NCBI RefSeq assembly: GCF_000720185.1
Contig: NZ_JOIY01000010.1
Coordinates: 62,001-126,000, forward strand
Source: Streptomyces sp. NRRL S-340
GTDB taxonomy: Bacteria; Actinomycetota; Actinomycetes; Streptomycetales; Streptomycetaceae
Reading direction: 5' to 3'
DNA length: 64,000 bases
In this document: one piece after another, positions 26,731-35,189 of the stretch
Layout: each line of letters opens with the position of its first letter
Position numbering within the stretch: position 1 is the first letter of the stretch
The notes under the pieces: model-generated
Seen by the model: the letters and a program-made list of their open reading frames with translations, nothing else
Told to the model about the DNA's origin: nothing
Database searches by the model: none
Program-made: the position numbers and the translations under genes

Positions 26731-27711
26731 ATGAACGAACTTTTCGGCACACTTTCCGACGGCACACCGGTGCACCGCTGGACGCTCGAGCGGGCCGGAG
26801 TGCGGGTGCGCGTGCTGTCGTACGGCGGGATCGTGCAGTCGGTCGAGGTCCCGGACCGGGACGGGCGCACGGCGGACGTGGTGCTGGGCTTCGCCGGTCT
26901 GGACGGCTACCTCACCCATCCGGAGCCGTATCTCGGCGCCCTGATCGGCCGGTACGCCAACCGGATCGCCGGCGGCCGCTTCGAGCTGGACGGGCGGCCG
27001 TACACGGTCACGCCGAACGAGGGTGCCAACACGCTGCACGGCGGCGAGCGCGGGTTCGACAAGCGGGTGTGGGACGTGACGCCGGTCGAGCACGGCGTGC
27101 GGCTGTCCCGGGTCAGTCCGGACGGCGAGGAGGGCTTCCCCGGCCGTCTGGAGGTCACCGCGACCTACACGCTGGACGCCTCGGGCGCCCTGCACCTGCG
27201 CTACGAGGCGGTCACGGACGCGCCGACCGTGTTCAACCCGACCAACCACTCCTACTGGAACCTGGGCGGCGCCGGCTCCGGCGAGGCGGCCGGGCACGAA
27301 CTGCGCCTGGCGGCCTCGCGTTACACCCCGGTCGACGCGCGGCTGATCCCCGAGGGCGCTGCGGCGGACGTGACGGGGACCCGTTTCGACTTCCGCCGGG
27401 CGCGCACGGCGGGCGCGGGCTACGACCACAACTTCGTCCTGGACAAGGGGGTCACCGAGCGGGCCGAGGAGGCCGCCGAGCTGTACGACCCGGTGTCCGG
27501 GCGGGTGCTGACGGTGGCGACGACCGAGCCGGGCCTCCAGCTCTACACCGCCGACCACCTGTCCGCCGGCCCCTTCGCGCCCGGCGCCGGGATCGCCCTG
27601 GAGACCCAGCACTTCCCCGACTCCCCCAACCGCCCCGACTTCCCGAGCACCGTACTGCGTCCGGGCGAGGCGTTCCGCTCGGAGACGGTGTACGGCTTCT
27701 CGGTGCGGTAG
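26731..27711 (+). CDS. Aldose 1-epimerase (galactose mutarotase), cytoplasmic
   Basis: A 326-residue GalM-type mutarotase interconverting alpha and beta anomers of aldoses. Conserved blocks: SYGGIVQSVEVPDRDG, IGRYANRIAGGRF, NTLHGGERGFDKRVW, the catalytic-His region FNPTNHSYWNLGG near residue 170, YDHNFVLDKG, and the catalytic Glu in ALETQHFPDSPN near residue 290. No signal peptide, in contrast to the related Tat-secreted copy at 43 kb. Leaderless by position of the -10 box. It sits behind the SGNH lipoprotein gene but with its own promoter. Confidence 0.93.
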   Translation: MNELFGTLSDGTPVHRWTLERAGVRVRVLSYGGIVQSVEVPDRDGRTADVVLGFAGLDGYLTHPEPYLGALIGRYANRIAGGRFELDGRPYTVTPNEGANTLHGGERGFDKRVWDVTPVEHGVRLSRVSPDGEEGFPGRLEVTATYTLDASGALHLRYEAVTDAPTVFNPTNHSYWNLGGAGSGEAAGHELRLAASRYTPVDARLIPEGAAADVTGTRFDFRRARTAGAGYDHNFVLDKGVTERAEEAAELYDPVSGRVLTVATTEPGLQLYTADHLSAGPFAPGAGIALETQHFPDSPNRPDFPSTVLRPGEAFRSETVYGFSVR

Positions 27712-27846
27712 GGCCGCCCGCCCGGCGTGCAGAACGGGCGGGCAGAACAGGCGGGCGGGCACGCCGGCCTCGGGTCGCGTCACGCCGCCGTCGGGCGGTC
27801 TCCCCGCCGTGCGGCGCTCTGCTCGCCGTGCGGCGTCAGGTCGTCG

Positions 27847-28098
27847 TCAGACGGTCTCGCCGCGCATCCGCGTGACCGCCCGGCCGAGCAGGGCCACCGC
27901 GCCCGCGCAGACCAGCAGCACCGCGCCGCCGGTCGGCCCCGGCCCCTGCGCGCAGGGGCCGTGCGCGGACGGGCCCTGTCCCTGGTTCTCCTGCTGCCCG
28001 GACGGGCCCGGTGGCCCCTGCCCCGGATGCACGTGCGTTCTCCCCGGACGTCCCCCTGAGCCGCCGTCGGCGGCCGTACCGGGCCGGGGGTCTGCCAC
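27847..28098 (-). CDS. Possible small Gly/Pro/Gln-rich membrane protein
   Basis: An 83-residue candidate starting at GTG 28098. The first 55 residues are rich in Gly, Pro and Gln (for example HVHPGQGPPGPSGQQENQGQ). A single hydrophobic segment, GGAVLLVCAGAVALLGRAV, and a basic end RMRGETV follow. This order (polar low-complexity head, one C-terminal helix) suggests a tail-anchored protein. There is no clear ribosome binding site, and the codon pattern is only fair evidence. The sequence contains a perfect 20-bp palindrome at 27941-27960. I do not recognise it. The rest of 27712-28247 shows no other gene. Confidence 0.4.
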   Translation of the reverse strand: MADPRPGTAADGGSGGRPGRTHVHPGQGPPGPSGQQENQGQGPSAHGPCAQGPGPTGGAVLLVCAGAVALLGRAVTRMRGETV

Positions 28099-28247
28099 AT
28101 CCGGCCGGGACGCCACGAGCCCCGGTCCAGGGGTCAGGTCCCGGGCCGGGGCTGTACGTGGGGGGCTTGCCCCGGATCCGACCCTAATCGCCGCGGGACC
28201 GCGACGGCCGGGCGGGAGGCGCCCGGCCGGAACCTCGTACGAACCCT

Positions 28248-28655
28248 TCACAAACGGCCGGGCACGGCGGCCACCACCTCCACCTCGATCTGCGCCCCGG
28301 GCCGGAACAGCCGGGGCACCTCGACGGTCAGGCTGGTGGGCGGGGTGCCGGTGAGGTAGCGCTGCCGCACGGCTCCGTACTCGGCGAGCCGGCTGATGTC
28401 GGTGAGGAAGGTGCGCACGCCGATGACGTCCGCGAAGCTCGCGCCGTGCGCCTCCAGCAGCGCGGCGACGGCCTGGAAGACGCCCTCGCTCTGCTCGGCG
28501 AGCGTCTCGCCCTCGGCGATCTGGCCGGAGAGGAACAACAGGGCGCTGCCGTCGGCGTGTTCGACTCTGGCGACCTGGGAGTAGTAGGGGCTGAGCGGCT
28601 GGGGGGCGCCGGCGGGGTTGTCGAGGGTGATCTGCACGGTGCTGCTGCTCCTCAC
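28248..28655 (-). CDS. RidA (YjgF/YER057c/UK114) family protein
   Basis: A 135-residue small trimeric-type protein. SGQIAEGE, EQSEGVFQAVAALLEAHGASFADVIGVRTFLTDI and the end VPRLFRPGAQIEVEVVA are typical RidA blocks. The canonical substrate-binding Arg lies in a region here read as VRTFL. RidA proteins hydrolyse reactive enamines and imines. The GTG at 28655 overlaps the stop of the upstream dehydrogenase reading frame as GTGA, implying translational coupling; with the upstream gene frameshifted, coupling would still depend on ribosomes reaching that stop. Confidence 0.85.
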   Translation of the reverse strand: MRSSSTVQITLDNPAGAPQPLSPYYSQVARVEHADGSALLFLSGQIAEGETLAEQSEGVFQAVAALLEAHGASFADVIGVRTFLTDISRLAEYGAVRQRYLTGTPPTSLTVEVPRLFRPGAQIEVEVVAAVPGRL

Positions 28656-29484
28656 GCGGTCGTGGTGGTGCGGGTACGGATCCGGGCTGCGGCACGGGAC
28701 AGGTCGGCACCGGCGGGCCCCGGCTCCCCGGCCGCCTGCCGCAGGGCCGCCGACACGGCCTGCACGGCGGGGAGCGGGGCGGTGGCCGTGGCGAGCGCGA
28801 GGTCCTTGGCGGCCAGCGCGGTGGCGAAGCGGGCGTCCTCGGCGAAGGCGGGGGCGACCGCCCCGGCGAGCGGGCCGCCGGCCGGCGCGGTGCGGGCCGT
28901 CTCCCCGTCGACGCCGAGCGTGTCGGCCAGTCGCAGTGCCTCGGCGACGAGGACGACGCCGCTGATCACCGCGGTGTTGACGACCAGTTGAGCGCGGCCC
29001 CGGTGCCGAGGGGGCCGGTGCGGGTGACGGTGCCGAGGCGGGCCAGGATGTGCTCCGCCCCGGCCGTCGCGCCGCCCGCGAGGATGCCGAGGCTCCCGTC
29101 GGCGGCCCGGTCGGTACCGCCGGTGACCGGGGCGTCCACGAGGACGGCCCGGCCGTCGAGGCGGACGGCCAGCGCGCGTACGGCGTCCGGGCCGACGGTG
29201 GGCATCTCCACCCGGCGCGCGCCGTCGGGCAGGGCGGGCAGGACGGCGTCGGCGACCTCGGCGAGCGCGTCCGGACCGGCCAGCATCGTGATGACCACGT
29301 CGGCGTCCCGGACGGCGTCGGCGGGGCGGTCCGCGGGCTCGGCGCCCTCCGCGGCCGGCGGGCCGGTCCTGGCCGCCGTGCGGTTCCAGACGGTCAGCGG
29401 GTGCCCCGCGGCGAGGAGCCGGCGGGCCATGGGCGTGCCCATACGGCCGAGCCCCAGAAAGGCGATCTTCTCCCTGTGCTGCAT
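28652..29484 (-). pseudogene. NAD(P)-dependent beta-hydroxyacid dehydrogenase, frameshifted
   Basis: The N-terminal half (from ATG 29484) is a Rossmann domain with IAFLGLGRMGTPMARRLL, DVVITMLAGPDAL and DAPVTGGTDRAADGSLGILAGG, typical of the 3-hydroxyisobutyrate dehydrogenase family. Near 28987 the frame breaks: GTGAAL then runs to a stop at 28966. The next frame continues with the expected VVNTAVISGVVLVAEALRLADTLGV to 28652. Inserting one G (AACTGG to AAGCTGG) restores GTGAALKLVVN, in which K is the family's catalytic lysine. So the gene is either a pseudogene hit at its active site or carries a sequencing error. TAGCGT lies 7 nt before the ATG. Confidence 0.85.
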
Positions 29485-29533
29485 GCCGTCGACGCTAAGG
29501 TCGGGCACGTGATGCGACAAGCGAATCAATGGC

Positions 29534-30550
29534 ATGGCTGACATGCCGAACATGCATGGCGAGGATGGCCCCGCCGGGTCCGGGCGCGACGACGCCGTCC
29601 CCGATCTGTCCACGCTGTGGCTGCGGGTGTTCCTGGAGGTGGACCGGTGCGGGTCGTTCACCGTGGCGGCGCGGACGCTGGGCTGGACCCAGTCCGCGGT
29701 GTCCCGGCAGGTCTCCGCGCTCGAGGCGGCGCTCGGCGGCGCCCCGCTGTTCGACCGGCTGCCGCGCGGGGTGCGGCTCACCGAGGCGGGGCGCACGCTC
29801 GTCCCGTACGCGCGGGCCGTCGCCGAGTCGCTGCACGGTGCCGTGCGCGAACTGGCGGCGTTGCGCGAGGCGACGGGCGGGCGGCTGCGGTTCGGGGCGT
29901 TCGCCTCGGCCGACGCGGCGCTGGTGCCGTGGGCGCTGGCCGCCTTCCGGGCCCGCCGTCCGGGCGTCCGGGTCACCCGCGAGGAGGGCCTGACCGCCGG
30001 GCTGCTGGAACGGCTCACCGCCGGGCACCTCGACCTGGCGGTGGTCTCCACCACCGGGCGGGCGCCGCTGGAGGCGTACACGCTGCACCACCTGCTCGAC
30101 GAGTCCCTGTACGTCGCCGTCCCGGCCCGGCATCCCCTGGCGGACCGTCCCGGACCCGTGCGGCTGCGTCAGCTCGCCGGCGCCGACTGGGTGTCGGGCA
30201 GCGCCCGCCCGGAGGGCACCCTGCTGGACGCGGCGCTGCGGGCGGGGTTCCGGCCGCGGATCGCCCACGTCGTGGCCGAGTGGACCGCCAAGCAGGGCTA
30301 TGTCGCGGCCGGTCTGGGGGTCGCCCTGGTCCCGGCGCTCGCCGCCGCGTCCGTACGGCCGGACGTGGCCCTGCTCCCGGTGCGCGACGAGGACGCGCCG
30401 GCCCGCGCGGTGTACGCGGCGACCGTGAGGGGGCGCTCGCCTTCACCGGCCGCGGAGGCGTTCATCGGCGTGCTGCGGGAGGCGGCGGAGGCGGTGGGTG
30501 CCACGGCCCGTCCGGCGGCGGTTCACGCCACGGACGGTCAGGCGCCGTGA
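29534..30550 (+). CDS. LysR family transcriptional regulator
   Basis: A 338-residue regulator. The winged helix spans residues about 26-85: LSTLWLRVFLEVDRCGSFTVAARTLGWTQSAVSRQVSALEAALGGAPLFDRLPRGVRLTEAG. The effector domain follows (about 115-315) with GRLRFGAF, HLDLAVVST and the usual VAAGLGVALVPAL. It is divergent from the dehydrogenase/ridA unit, the natural target, across 49 bp. Start: the ATG at 29534 is the first good one; several in-frame ATGs follow within 30 bp, so the exact start is uncertain. Confidence 0.9.
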   Translation: MADMPNMHGEDGPAGSGRDDAVPDLSTLWLRVFLEVDRCGSFTVAARTLGWTQSAVSRQVSALEAALGGAPLFDRLPRGVRLTEAGRTLVPYARAVAESLHGAVRELAALREATGGRLRFGAFASADAALVPWALAAFRARRPGVRVTREEGLTAGLLERLTAGHLDLAVVSTTGRAPLEAYTLHHLLDESLYVAVPARHPLADRPGPVRLRQLAGADWVSGSARPEGTLLDAALRAGFRPRIAHVVAEWTAKQGYVAAGLGVALVPALAAASVRPDVALLPVRDEDAPARAVYAATVRGRSPSPAAEAFIGVLREAAEAVGATARPAAVHATDGQAP

Positions 30551-30727
30551 GTTCCCTGCGACCTGATCGGCCGGACAGACAGCAGCCAGGAACAAGGCCT
30601 TGTCGTCAGGTTCCCGCCTGCCCCGCGACACCCGGCACGCTCTCTCGCCGCACCGGGCGAAAGCCCGAGTTGCCCGAGTGCGCCCGAGTACGCGGGCTTC
30701 CGCCCGGCACGCCGGGAGCACGCACCG

Positions 30728-30763
30728 GGCGCCGCGGGGCCCGCCCTTCGGGCGGACGGCGCC
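30728..30763. terminator. Two-part hairpin between lysR and the EI24 gene
   Basis: Outer arms GGCGCCG (30728-30734) and CGGCGCC (30757-30763) enclose inner arms CCGCCC (30741-30746) and GGGCGG (30750-30755). It sits 17 bp beyond the EI24 stop and can serve both converging genes. The remainder of 30551-30779 shows no gene. Confidence 0.6.
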
Positions 30764-30779
30764 ACTTTCGAAACACGCC

Positions 30780-31649
30780 CTAGGCCGGCCGCGGGTGCCG
30801 GTCACGGGTGAGCGCCGGGCCGCCGTCCGCCTCCCCTTCGCCCGCCTCCGCGTCCGGGCGCTCGCCCCGCCGCCCGTCCGGCTCGCCGTCCGCCCCTTCG
30901 CCCGTCCCCTCGTCCAGCAGGTCGCGGGCGAGCAGGGTGGCGCCCGCGACCGCGCCCGGCATGAGGAACACGGCGACGAACGGCACCAGGAAGGCCAGGC
31001 CCAGCGGGGTTCCGAAGCCCCAGACCAGGGTCTTGCGGGAGCGCAGGAGGCGCAGGCGGGCGCGGAGATCGACGCCGCGGCGCTGGAGGGCGACGGCGGC
31101 CAGTTCCTCGGTGAGGAAGAAGCCGGTGACGAAGAACCCGATCACCGGGACGACGGTCTGCCCGACGAAGGGCAGGAAGCCGAGGCCGAAGAGCAGGACG
31201 CCCCACAGGGCGGCGCGGACCAGGACGCGGAGGCTGTCGCGCCCCGAGATCCACAGTTCGCGCCAGAGCGGCAGGCCGGACTCGGGCGCGGTGCCGTCCG
31301 GGGAGACGTCCCGGTCGACCTGTTCGGAGAGGCTCTCGTAGAACGGCTGGCCGATCAGCAGGGTGACGGCGGTGAAGGTGACGACGGCCAGGAGCAGGCC
31401 GAGGGCGAACAGCACCGCCGTGAGGAAGCCGCGGAAGAGACCGAGCCAGGGGCTCGGCCAGCCGTCGGCGAAGGGGGTGGCCCAGCCGACGGCGTCCGTG
31501 CCCCACAGGGCGAGCGCGGTGAGCGCCGCGGCGTACAGGACGAGGGTGATCAGTCCGGGGAGCAGGCCGAAACCGTACGACCTCCGGTGCCGGGCCATCC
31601 ACCGCTGGCCCTTCAGGAGATAACCGAACCCCACCCCGAGATCACGCAT
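30780..31649 (-). CDS. EI24 (CysZ-like) domain membrane protein
   Basis: A 289-residue integral membrane protein: MRDLGVGFGYLLKGQRWMARHRRSYGFGLLPGLITLVLY opens it, with helices near 30-50, 68-95, 140-175 (FLPFVGQTVVPVIGFFVTGFFL) and 205-240. The C-terminal 45 residues are acidic and Gly-rich. EI24/CysZ relatives in bacteria take up sulfate in E. coli, but actinobacterial members are uncharacterised. The ATG at 31649 follows TACAGT by 6 nt, a leaderless arrangement. The upstream in-frame extension to 31742 is low-complexity and is rejected. Confidence 0.85.
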   Translation of the reverse strand: MRDLGVGFGYLLKGQRWMARHRRSYGFGLLPGLITLVLYAAALTALALWGTDAVGWATPFADGWPSPWLGLFRGFLTAVLFALGLLLAVVTFTAVTLLIGQPFYESLSEQVDRDVSPDGTAPESGLPLWRELWISGRDSLRVLVRAALWGVLLFGLGFLPFVGQTVVPVIGFFVTGFFLTEELAAVALQRRGVDLRARLRLLRSRKTLVWGFGTPLGLAFLVPFVAVFLMPGAVAGATLLARDLLDEGTGEGADGEPDGRRGERPDAEAGEGEADGGPALTRDRHPRPA

Positions 31650-31726
31650 GGGGTCACTGTAGCGAGGGGCGGCGGCCCGGCCCCGCCCGTGGGTGCGACG
31701 GCGGCCCGGTCCCGCGCCGGCGCGCG

Positions 31727-31771
31727 ACGGCGGCGGCCGCACCCCACGTCCAGAGGTGCGACCGCCGCCGT
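31727..31771 (-). terminator. Nested hairpin after ohr
   Basis: ACGGCGGCGG (31727-31736) pairs with CCGCCGCCGT (31762-31771); inside, CGCACC (31738-31743) pairs with GGTGCG (31755-31760). It begins 18 bp past the ohr stop. Confidence 0.7.
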
Positions 31772-31788
31772 ACGGGGCAACGACCGGT

Positions 31789-32208
31789 TCAGGCCAGCGT
31801 CACGGTGATGTTGCCGCGGGTGGCCTTGGAGTACGGGCACACCTGGTGCGCCTTTTCCACCAGGCTCTTCGCGGTGGCCGCGTCGACGTTCGGGATGGCG
31901 GCCGAGATCTCCACGATGATCCCGAACCCGTCCTCGTTCTTGCCGATGCCGACCTTGGCGGTGACGGTCGAGCCGGAGATGTCGGCGCCCTCCTGGCGGG
32001 CGACCACGCCGAGAGCGCCCTGGAAGCAGGCGCTGTAGCCGGCGGCGAACAGCTGCTCGGGGTTGGTTCCGGTGCCGCTGCCGCCCATCTCCTTGGGCGG
32101 GTTCACGACGACGTCGATCTTGCCGTCGTCGGTGGCGACCCGGCCGTCGCGTCCGCCCTCGGCGGTGGCGACGGCGGTGTACAGGACGTCGGACTGCTGG
32201 ATGGCCAT
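31789..32208 (-). CDS. ohr: Organic hydroperoxide resistance protein, OsmC/Ohr family
   Basis: A 139-residue thiol peroxidase. The two reactive cysteines are in AAGYSACFQGAL near residue 60 and KAHQVCPYSKATRGN near 124, with EQLF preceding the first. The start MAIQQSDVLYTAVATAEGGRDGRV fits Ohr rather than OsmC. It detoxifies organic peroxides. Ohr genes are often beside ohrR (MarR family); here a MarR gene lies 1.3 kb away, separated by a reductase gene and divergent from that reductase, so linkage to ohr is not shown. AGGAGGA precedes the ATG closely. Confidence 0.93.
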   Translation of the reverse strand: MAIQQSDVLYTAVATAEGGRDGRVATDDGKIDVVVNPPKEMGGSGTGTNPEQLFAAGYSACFQGALGVVARQEGADISGSTVTAKVGIGKNEDGFGIIVEISAAIPNVDAATAKSLVEKAHQVCPYSKATRGNITVTLA

Positions 32209-32333
32209 AGCGTGCGTTTCCTCCTCGGTCCGCCGCGACTCGCGCCCACGGTCGCCAGCGGTTTCGGAAAGAAGTTACCGCATGTCGGAAATCCAGGGAA
32301 CGCCTGCCGGGCCGGCCGGGACCGCGGCCCCGC

Positions 32334-33356
32334 TCAGAGCTTGACGATCATCTTTCCGGTGTTGTCGCCGCGCAGCACCCCGAGGAACGCCTCCAGCGTG
32401 TTCTCCACCCCTTCGACGACCGTCTCGCGGTACTTCAGCTCACCCGAGCGCACCCACGGGCCGACCTCCCGCACGAACTGCGGCTGGAGGTCGTAGTGGT
32501 CGCCCACCAGGAAGCCCTCGATCCGGCCTCGGGTCTGGATCAGCCGGGCCAGGTTCCTCGGGCCGGGGGCGGGCTCGGTGTTGTTGTAGACCGAGATGGC
32601 GCCGCAGATCGCGATCCGGCCGCCCCGGTTGAGGGAGCCGATGGCGGCCTCCAGGTGGTCGCCGCCGACGTTGTCGAAGTACACGTCGACACCGTCGGGG
32701 GCGGCGGCGCGCAACTGCTCGGAAACCGGGCCGTCCTTGTAGTTGAAGGCGGCGTCGAAGCCGTACTCGTCGACGAGGAGCTTCACCTTCTCGTCGGACC
32801 CGGCCGAGCCGATGACCCGCGAGGCGCCCTTGAGCCGGGCGAGCTGCCCGACCTGGCTGCCGACCGCGCCGGCCGCGCCGGAGACGAAGACGGCGTCGCC
32901 CTCCTTGAAGGAGGCGGTGCGCAGCAGGCCGGCGTAGGCGGTCAGGCCGGTCATGCCGAGCACGCCGAGATAGGTCGACAGCGGCGCGGCCTCCGGGTCG
33001 ACCTTGACGGCCTGGGCGGCGTCCACGGCGGCGTACTCGCGCCAGCCGCCGAAGTGCAGGACGTGCTCGCCGACCGCGACGCCCTCGGCGCGGGAGGCGA
33101 CGACCTGTCCGACGGCCCCGCCCTGCATGGGCTCGTTCAGCTCGTAGGGCGCCACGTACGACTTGGCGGCACTCATCCGGCCGCGCATGTACGGGTCCAC
33201 GGAGAGGTACTCGTTCCGTACGAGGACCTGGCCCTCGCCCGGCTGCGGCAGCTCGGCCTCCACGAGGGCGAAGTCCTCGGGCTCGGGCCAGCCGACCGGG
33301 CGGCTGAGCAGGTGCCACTCACGGCTGACGGCGGGAAGTGTGGGGGTGTCGGACAC
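32334..33356 (-). CDS. NADP-dependent oxidoreductase, MDR family (CurA/prostaglandin-reductase type)
   Basis: A 340-residue zinc-free medium-chain reductase. The N-terminus has VRNEYLSVDPYMRGRM, the signature of the 2-alkenal / prostaglandin reductase branch. The NADP-binding block is AVFVSGAAGAVGSQVGQLARLKG near residue 150 and YFDNVGGDHLEAAI follows. Such enzymes reduce alpha,beta-unsaturated aldehydes and ketones. The GTG at 33356 has AGAGG about 8 nt upstream. It is divergent from a MarR gene across 120 bp with two inverted TTTCAGG/CCTGAAA half-sites. Confidence 0.92.
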   Translation of the reverse strand: MSDTPTLPAVSREWHLLSRPVGWPEPEDFALVEAELPQPGEGQVLVRNEYLSVDPYMRGRMSAAKSYVAPYELNEPMQGGAVGQVVASRAEGVAVGEHVLHFGGWREYAAVDAAQAVKVDPEAAPLSTYLGVLGMTGLTAYAGLLRTASFKEGDAVFVSGAAGAVGSQVGQLARLKGASRVIGSAGSDEKVKLLVDEYGFDAAFNYKDGPVSEQLRAAAPDGVDVYFDNVGGDHLEAAIGSLNRGGRIAICGAISVYNNTEPAPGPRNLARLIQTRGRIEGFLVGDHYDLQPQFVREVGPWVRSGELKYRETVVEGVENTLEAFLGVLRGDNTGKMIVKL

Positions 33357-33408
33357 GGGGGGCGCCTCTCGTCGGTGCGGCTCGGCCCGTCCGGACGGAG
33401 CCGAATAC

Positions 33409-33448
33409 TTCAGTACCTGAAACAACCATGCTCCTGGATATTTCAGGT
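33409..33448. promoter_or_regulatory. MarR-type operator region
   Basis: TTCAG-TAC-CTGAA (33409-33421) is a perfect inverted repeat. ACCTGAAA (33415-33422) is also inverted against TTTCAGGT (33441-33448) 18 nt away. These sites lie between the divergent reductase and marR genes. Confidence 0.65.
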
Positions 33449-33476
33449 TGTCAAGTAAGCGGGTACGCTGGTCGCC

Positions 33477-33920
33477 ATGGCCACCACTGACCCGCACCCC
33501 CGCCGCCCCGACGCCCTGGCCCTGGAGGTCGTCGAGCTGATCGGTGACGTCGTGGCCCGGTTCTACGCGGACTACGAGGAGGCCGCGGGCGAGCACGCGC
33601 TGACCGGCCCGCAGGCACGGCTGCTGAGCCTGCTGTCCGTGGAACCGCTGCCGATGCGCAAGCTCGCGCAGAAGCTGAAGTGCGAGCCGTCGAACGTGAC
33701 CGGGATCGTGGACCGCCTGGAGGCGCGCGGGCTCGCGGAGCGGCGGCCCGATCCGGCCGACCGCCGGGTGAAGCTGGCGGCGGCGACGGAGGAGGGGCGC
33801 CGGGTGGCGCGCGACCTGCGCGAGGGACTGCGCTTCGCGCGGGAGCCGCTGGCGGGACTGAGCGACGACGAGCGGCGCGTGCTGCGCGATCTGCTGCGAC
33901 GCATGGTGGCGGGCGCCTGA
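33477..33920 (+). CDS. MarR family transcriptional regulator
   Basis: A 147-residue winged-helix regulator: LTGPQARLLSLLSVEPLPMRKLAQKLKCEPSNVTGIVDRLEARGLAERRPDPADRRVKLAAATEEGRR, residues about 42-108, is the full MarR DNA-binding region with the DRR wing. It has one Cys (KCEPS), in the recognition helix rather than at the N-terminus as in OhrR. TACGCT (33464-33469) is 7 nt before the ATG, so it is probably leaderless. Likely represses the divergent MDR reductase through the CTGAA repeats. Confidence 0.92.
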   Translation: MATTDPHPRRPDALALEVVELIGDVVARFYADYEEAAGEHALTGPQARLLSLLSVEPLPMRKLAQKLKCEPSNVTGIVDRLEARGLAERRPDPADRRVKLAAATEEGRRVARDLREGLRFAREPLAGLSDDERRVLRDLLRRMVAGA

Positions 33921-34163
33921 TCCAAGGGGCCGCCCGGGCGCAGGGCCGGGCCTGGGACCGGCGGGCGCTGGGGGCATCCGGGGCAGGAGGTCGCGGGTCC
34001 AGCCGCAGCTTTCATCGGCCTCGTCGGCTTCGTCCGCCCGTGGGTCCTGTCTGCCCGTGGGCCCCGTCGGACTTGTCCGCCCCGTTCGCCTCCGGCCGCG
34101 TCCGAGTGACGCGCGCGGCTGCGGCCGGGTGCCGCGCGCCGCCGGCCGCGGCTCTTCACCGGG

Positions 34164-35003
34164 CTACGTGCACCACCACAGGAAGCGGTTGCACGTGTGC
34201 GTCGGGGTGGGGGTCGGGTGCGGGGCCGGGGGTGAGGAGGCCGGCGCGGCCGGGGACTGGGGTGCCTGCGGGGCCTGCGAGGACGGCGCGCCGCCCCCCG
34301 CGGTGCCGCCCGCGCCGGTCACCGCGCCCGCCGAGGCCGGAGCCGGCCGCCCGGGGCCGGCCGAACCGCTCGCGCCCGGTCCGGGCGTGCGGCCCGTCGC
34401 CGAGGCGGACGGCGACGCCTGGCGCGAGGCCGACGCCGAGGCCCGGTCCGCGCTCGCGCTCGCGGTGCGCCCGGGCGCGTCGGCGATCGGCCGCGCCGCC
34501 CCCGTCGCGCCCGCCGCCGCGTCCGGGCTCGCACCGCCGTCGGCCGCCGCGTCGCCCGCGGTGTCGGGGCCCGGGCCGGAAAGGCCCGGCAGACCGGGCG
34601 CGTCGGAGCCCAGTTCGGCCAGGCTCAGCCCGCCCGCCGCCAGCACGAACCCGGCGGTGATCAGCAGGGCCCTGCGGCGTCGCCTGCGGTGGGCCGCCGC
34701 CTTGCGGTCGCGGCGGCTCGCACCGCCGCCGGCCGCCCGTCGCGCCGCCCTGCCGGCGGTCTCCTCGACGGGTGCGCCGCGACCCTCTTCCCGCGCCCTG
34801 CGGCGCGCCGCCCGCCCCGGGGCCGGAGCACGGCCGGTGTCGCCGTCCTCGCGCTCCGGCTGCTCCGCCGCCGCGAACTCGGCTTCCTGGAGCGGGTGTT
34901 CGGCCTGATCCGCGTCCGCCGGGAGGGATTCGGCCGGGGTGCCGCACCCCGGGCAGGCGAGAGCGCCGTTGAGATGCCGTCGGCACGGGTGGCAGTAGTT
35001 CAT
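34164..35003 (-). CDS. SCO2400-type zinc-ribbon membrane protein
   Basis: A 279-residue protein. The first 20 residues form a zinc ribbon with C4, C7, C17 and C20 (MNYCHPCRRHLNGALACPGC). An acidic and then very basic cytoplasmic stretch follows. One membrane helix lies near residues 113-135 (RALLITAGFVLAAGGLSLAEL). Outside is a long Ala/Ser/Pro/Gly-rich wall-spanning tail ending TPTPTHTCNRFLWWCT. Known as a Streptomyces family (SCO2400-like) without assigned function. The architecture suggests a zinc-ribbon sensor or anti-sigma-like coupling across the membrane, which is inference. The -10-like TAGTCT lies 9 nt before the ATG. Confidence 0.82.
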   Translation of the reverse strand: MNYCHPCRRHLNGALACPGCGTPAESLPADADQAEHPLQEAEFAAAEQPEREDGDTGRAPAPGRAARRRAREEGRGAPVEETAGRAARRAAGGGASRRDRKAAAHRRRRRRALLITAGFVLAAGGLSLAELGSDAPGLPGLSGPGPDTAGDAAADGGASPDAAAGATGAARPIADAPGRTASASADRASASASRQASPSASATGRTPGPGASGSAGPGRPAPASAGAVTGAGGTAGGGAPSSQAPQAPQSPAAPASSPPAPHPTPTPTHTCNRFLWWCT

Positions 35004-35119
35004 GACGCGGGAAGACTAAGTTCCGGGCGGGCGCCGTTCCTAGGGGCGTCTGTGAAGGTTCCGTGGGGGAACGCGAGAACTCCCGGAAGGCTTGCCGAAA
35101 CCGTTACCTGTCCGCCCCA

Positions 35120-35149
35120 TTGACACCCCCCCTGGCGCTTCCTTACTGT
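35120..35149 (+). promoter_or_regulatory. Strong housekeeping promoter of the dehydratase operon
   Basis: TTGACA (35120-35125), an 18-nt spacer and TACTGT (35144-35149) match the consensus closely. The expected start of transcription is near 35156, leaving a leader of about 195 nt before the GTG at 35351. Confidence 0.8.
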
Positions 35150-35160
35150 CACGCCAGCAT

Positions 35161-35186
35161 TTCGAACGCGTGACGAAATCTCGAAC
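35161..35186 (+). promoter_or_regulatory. Candidate IclR operator, site A
   Basis: TTCGAA at 35161-35166 is followed by GAAATCTCGAAC at 35175-35186. The same 12-mer occurs upstream of the importer operon (55264-55275) and of iclR (62726-62737). Position right after the transcription start implies repression. Extra half-sites ATCTCGAACAG (35302-35312) and ATCGCGAACAG (35324-35334) lie further down the leader. Confidence 0.7.
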
Positions 35187-35189
35187 GGA

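Noticed and set aside
27941..27960. Perfect 20-bp palindrome, possible terminator or binding site
   Set aside because: It falls inside a Gly/Pro/Gln low-complexity stretch of a candidate gene, where GC-rich codons produce palindromes easily; no T-run and wrong position for neighbouring genes.
30551..30779. Small plus-strand frame after lysR
   Set aside because: Arg-rich, no start signal, and the region contains the shared hairpin.
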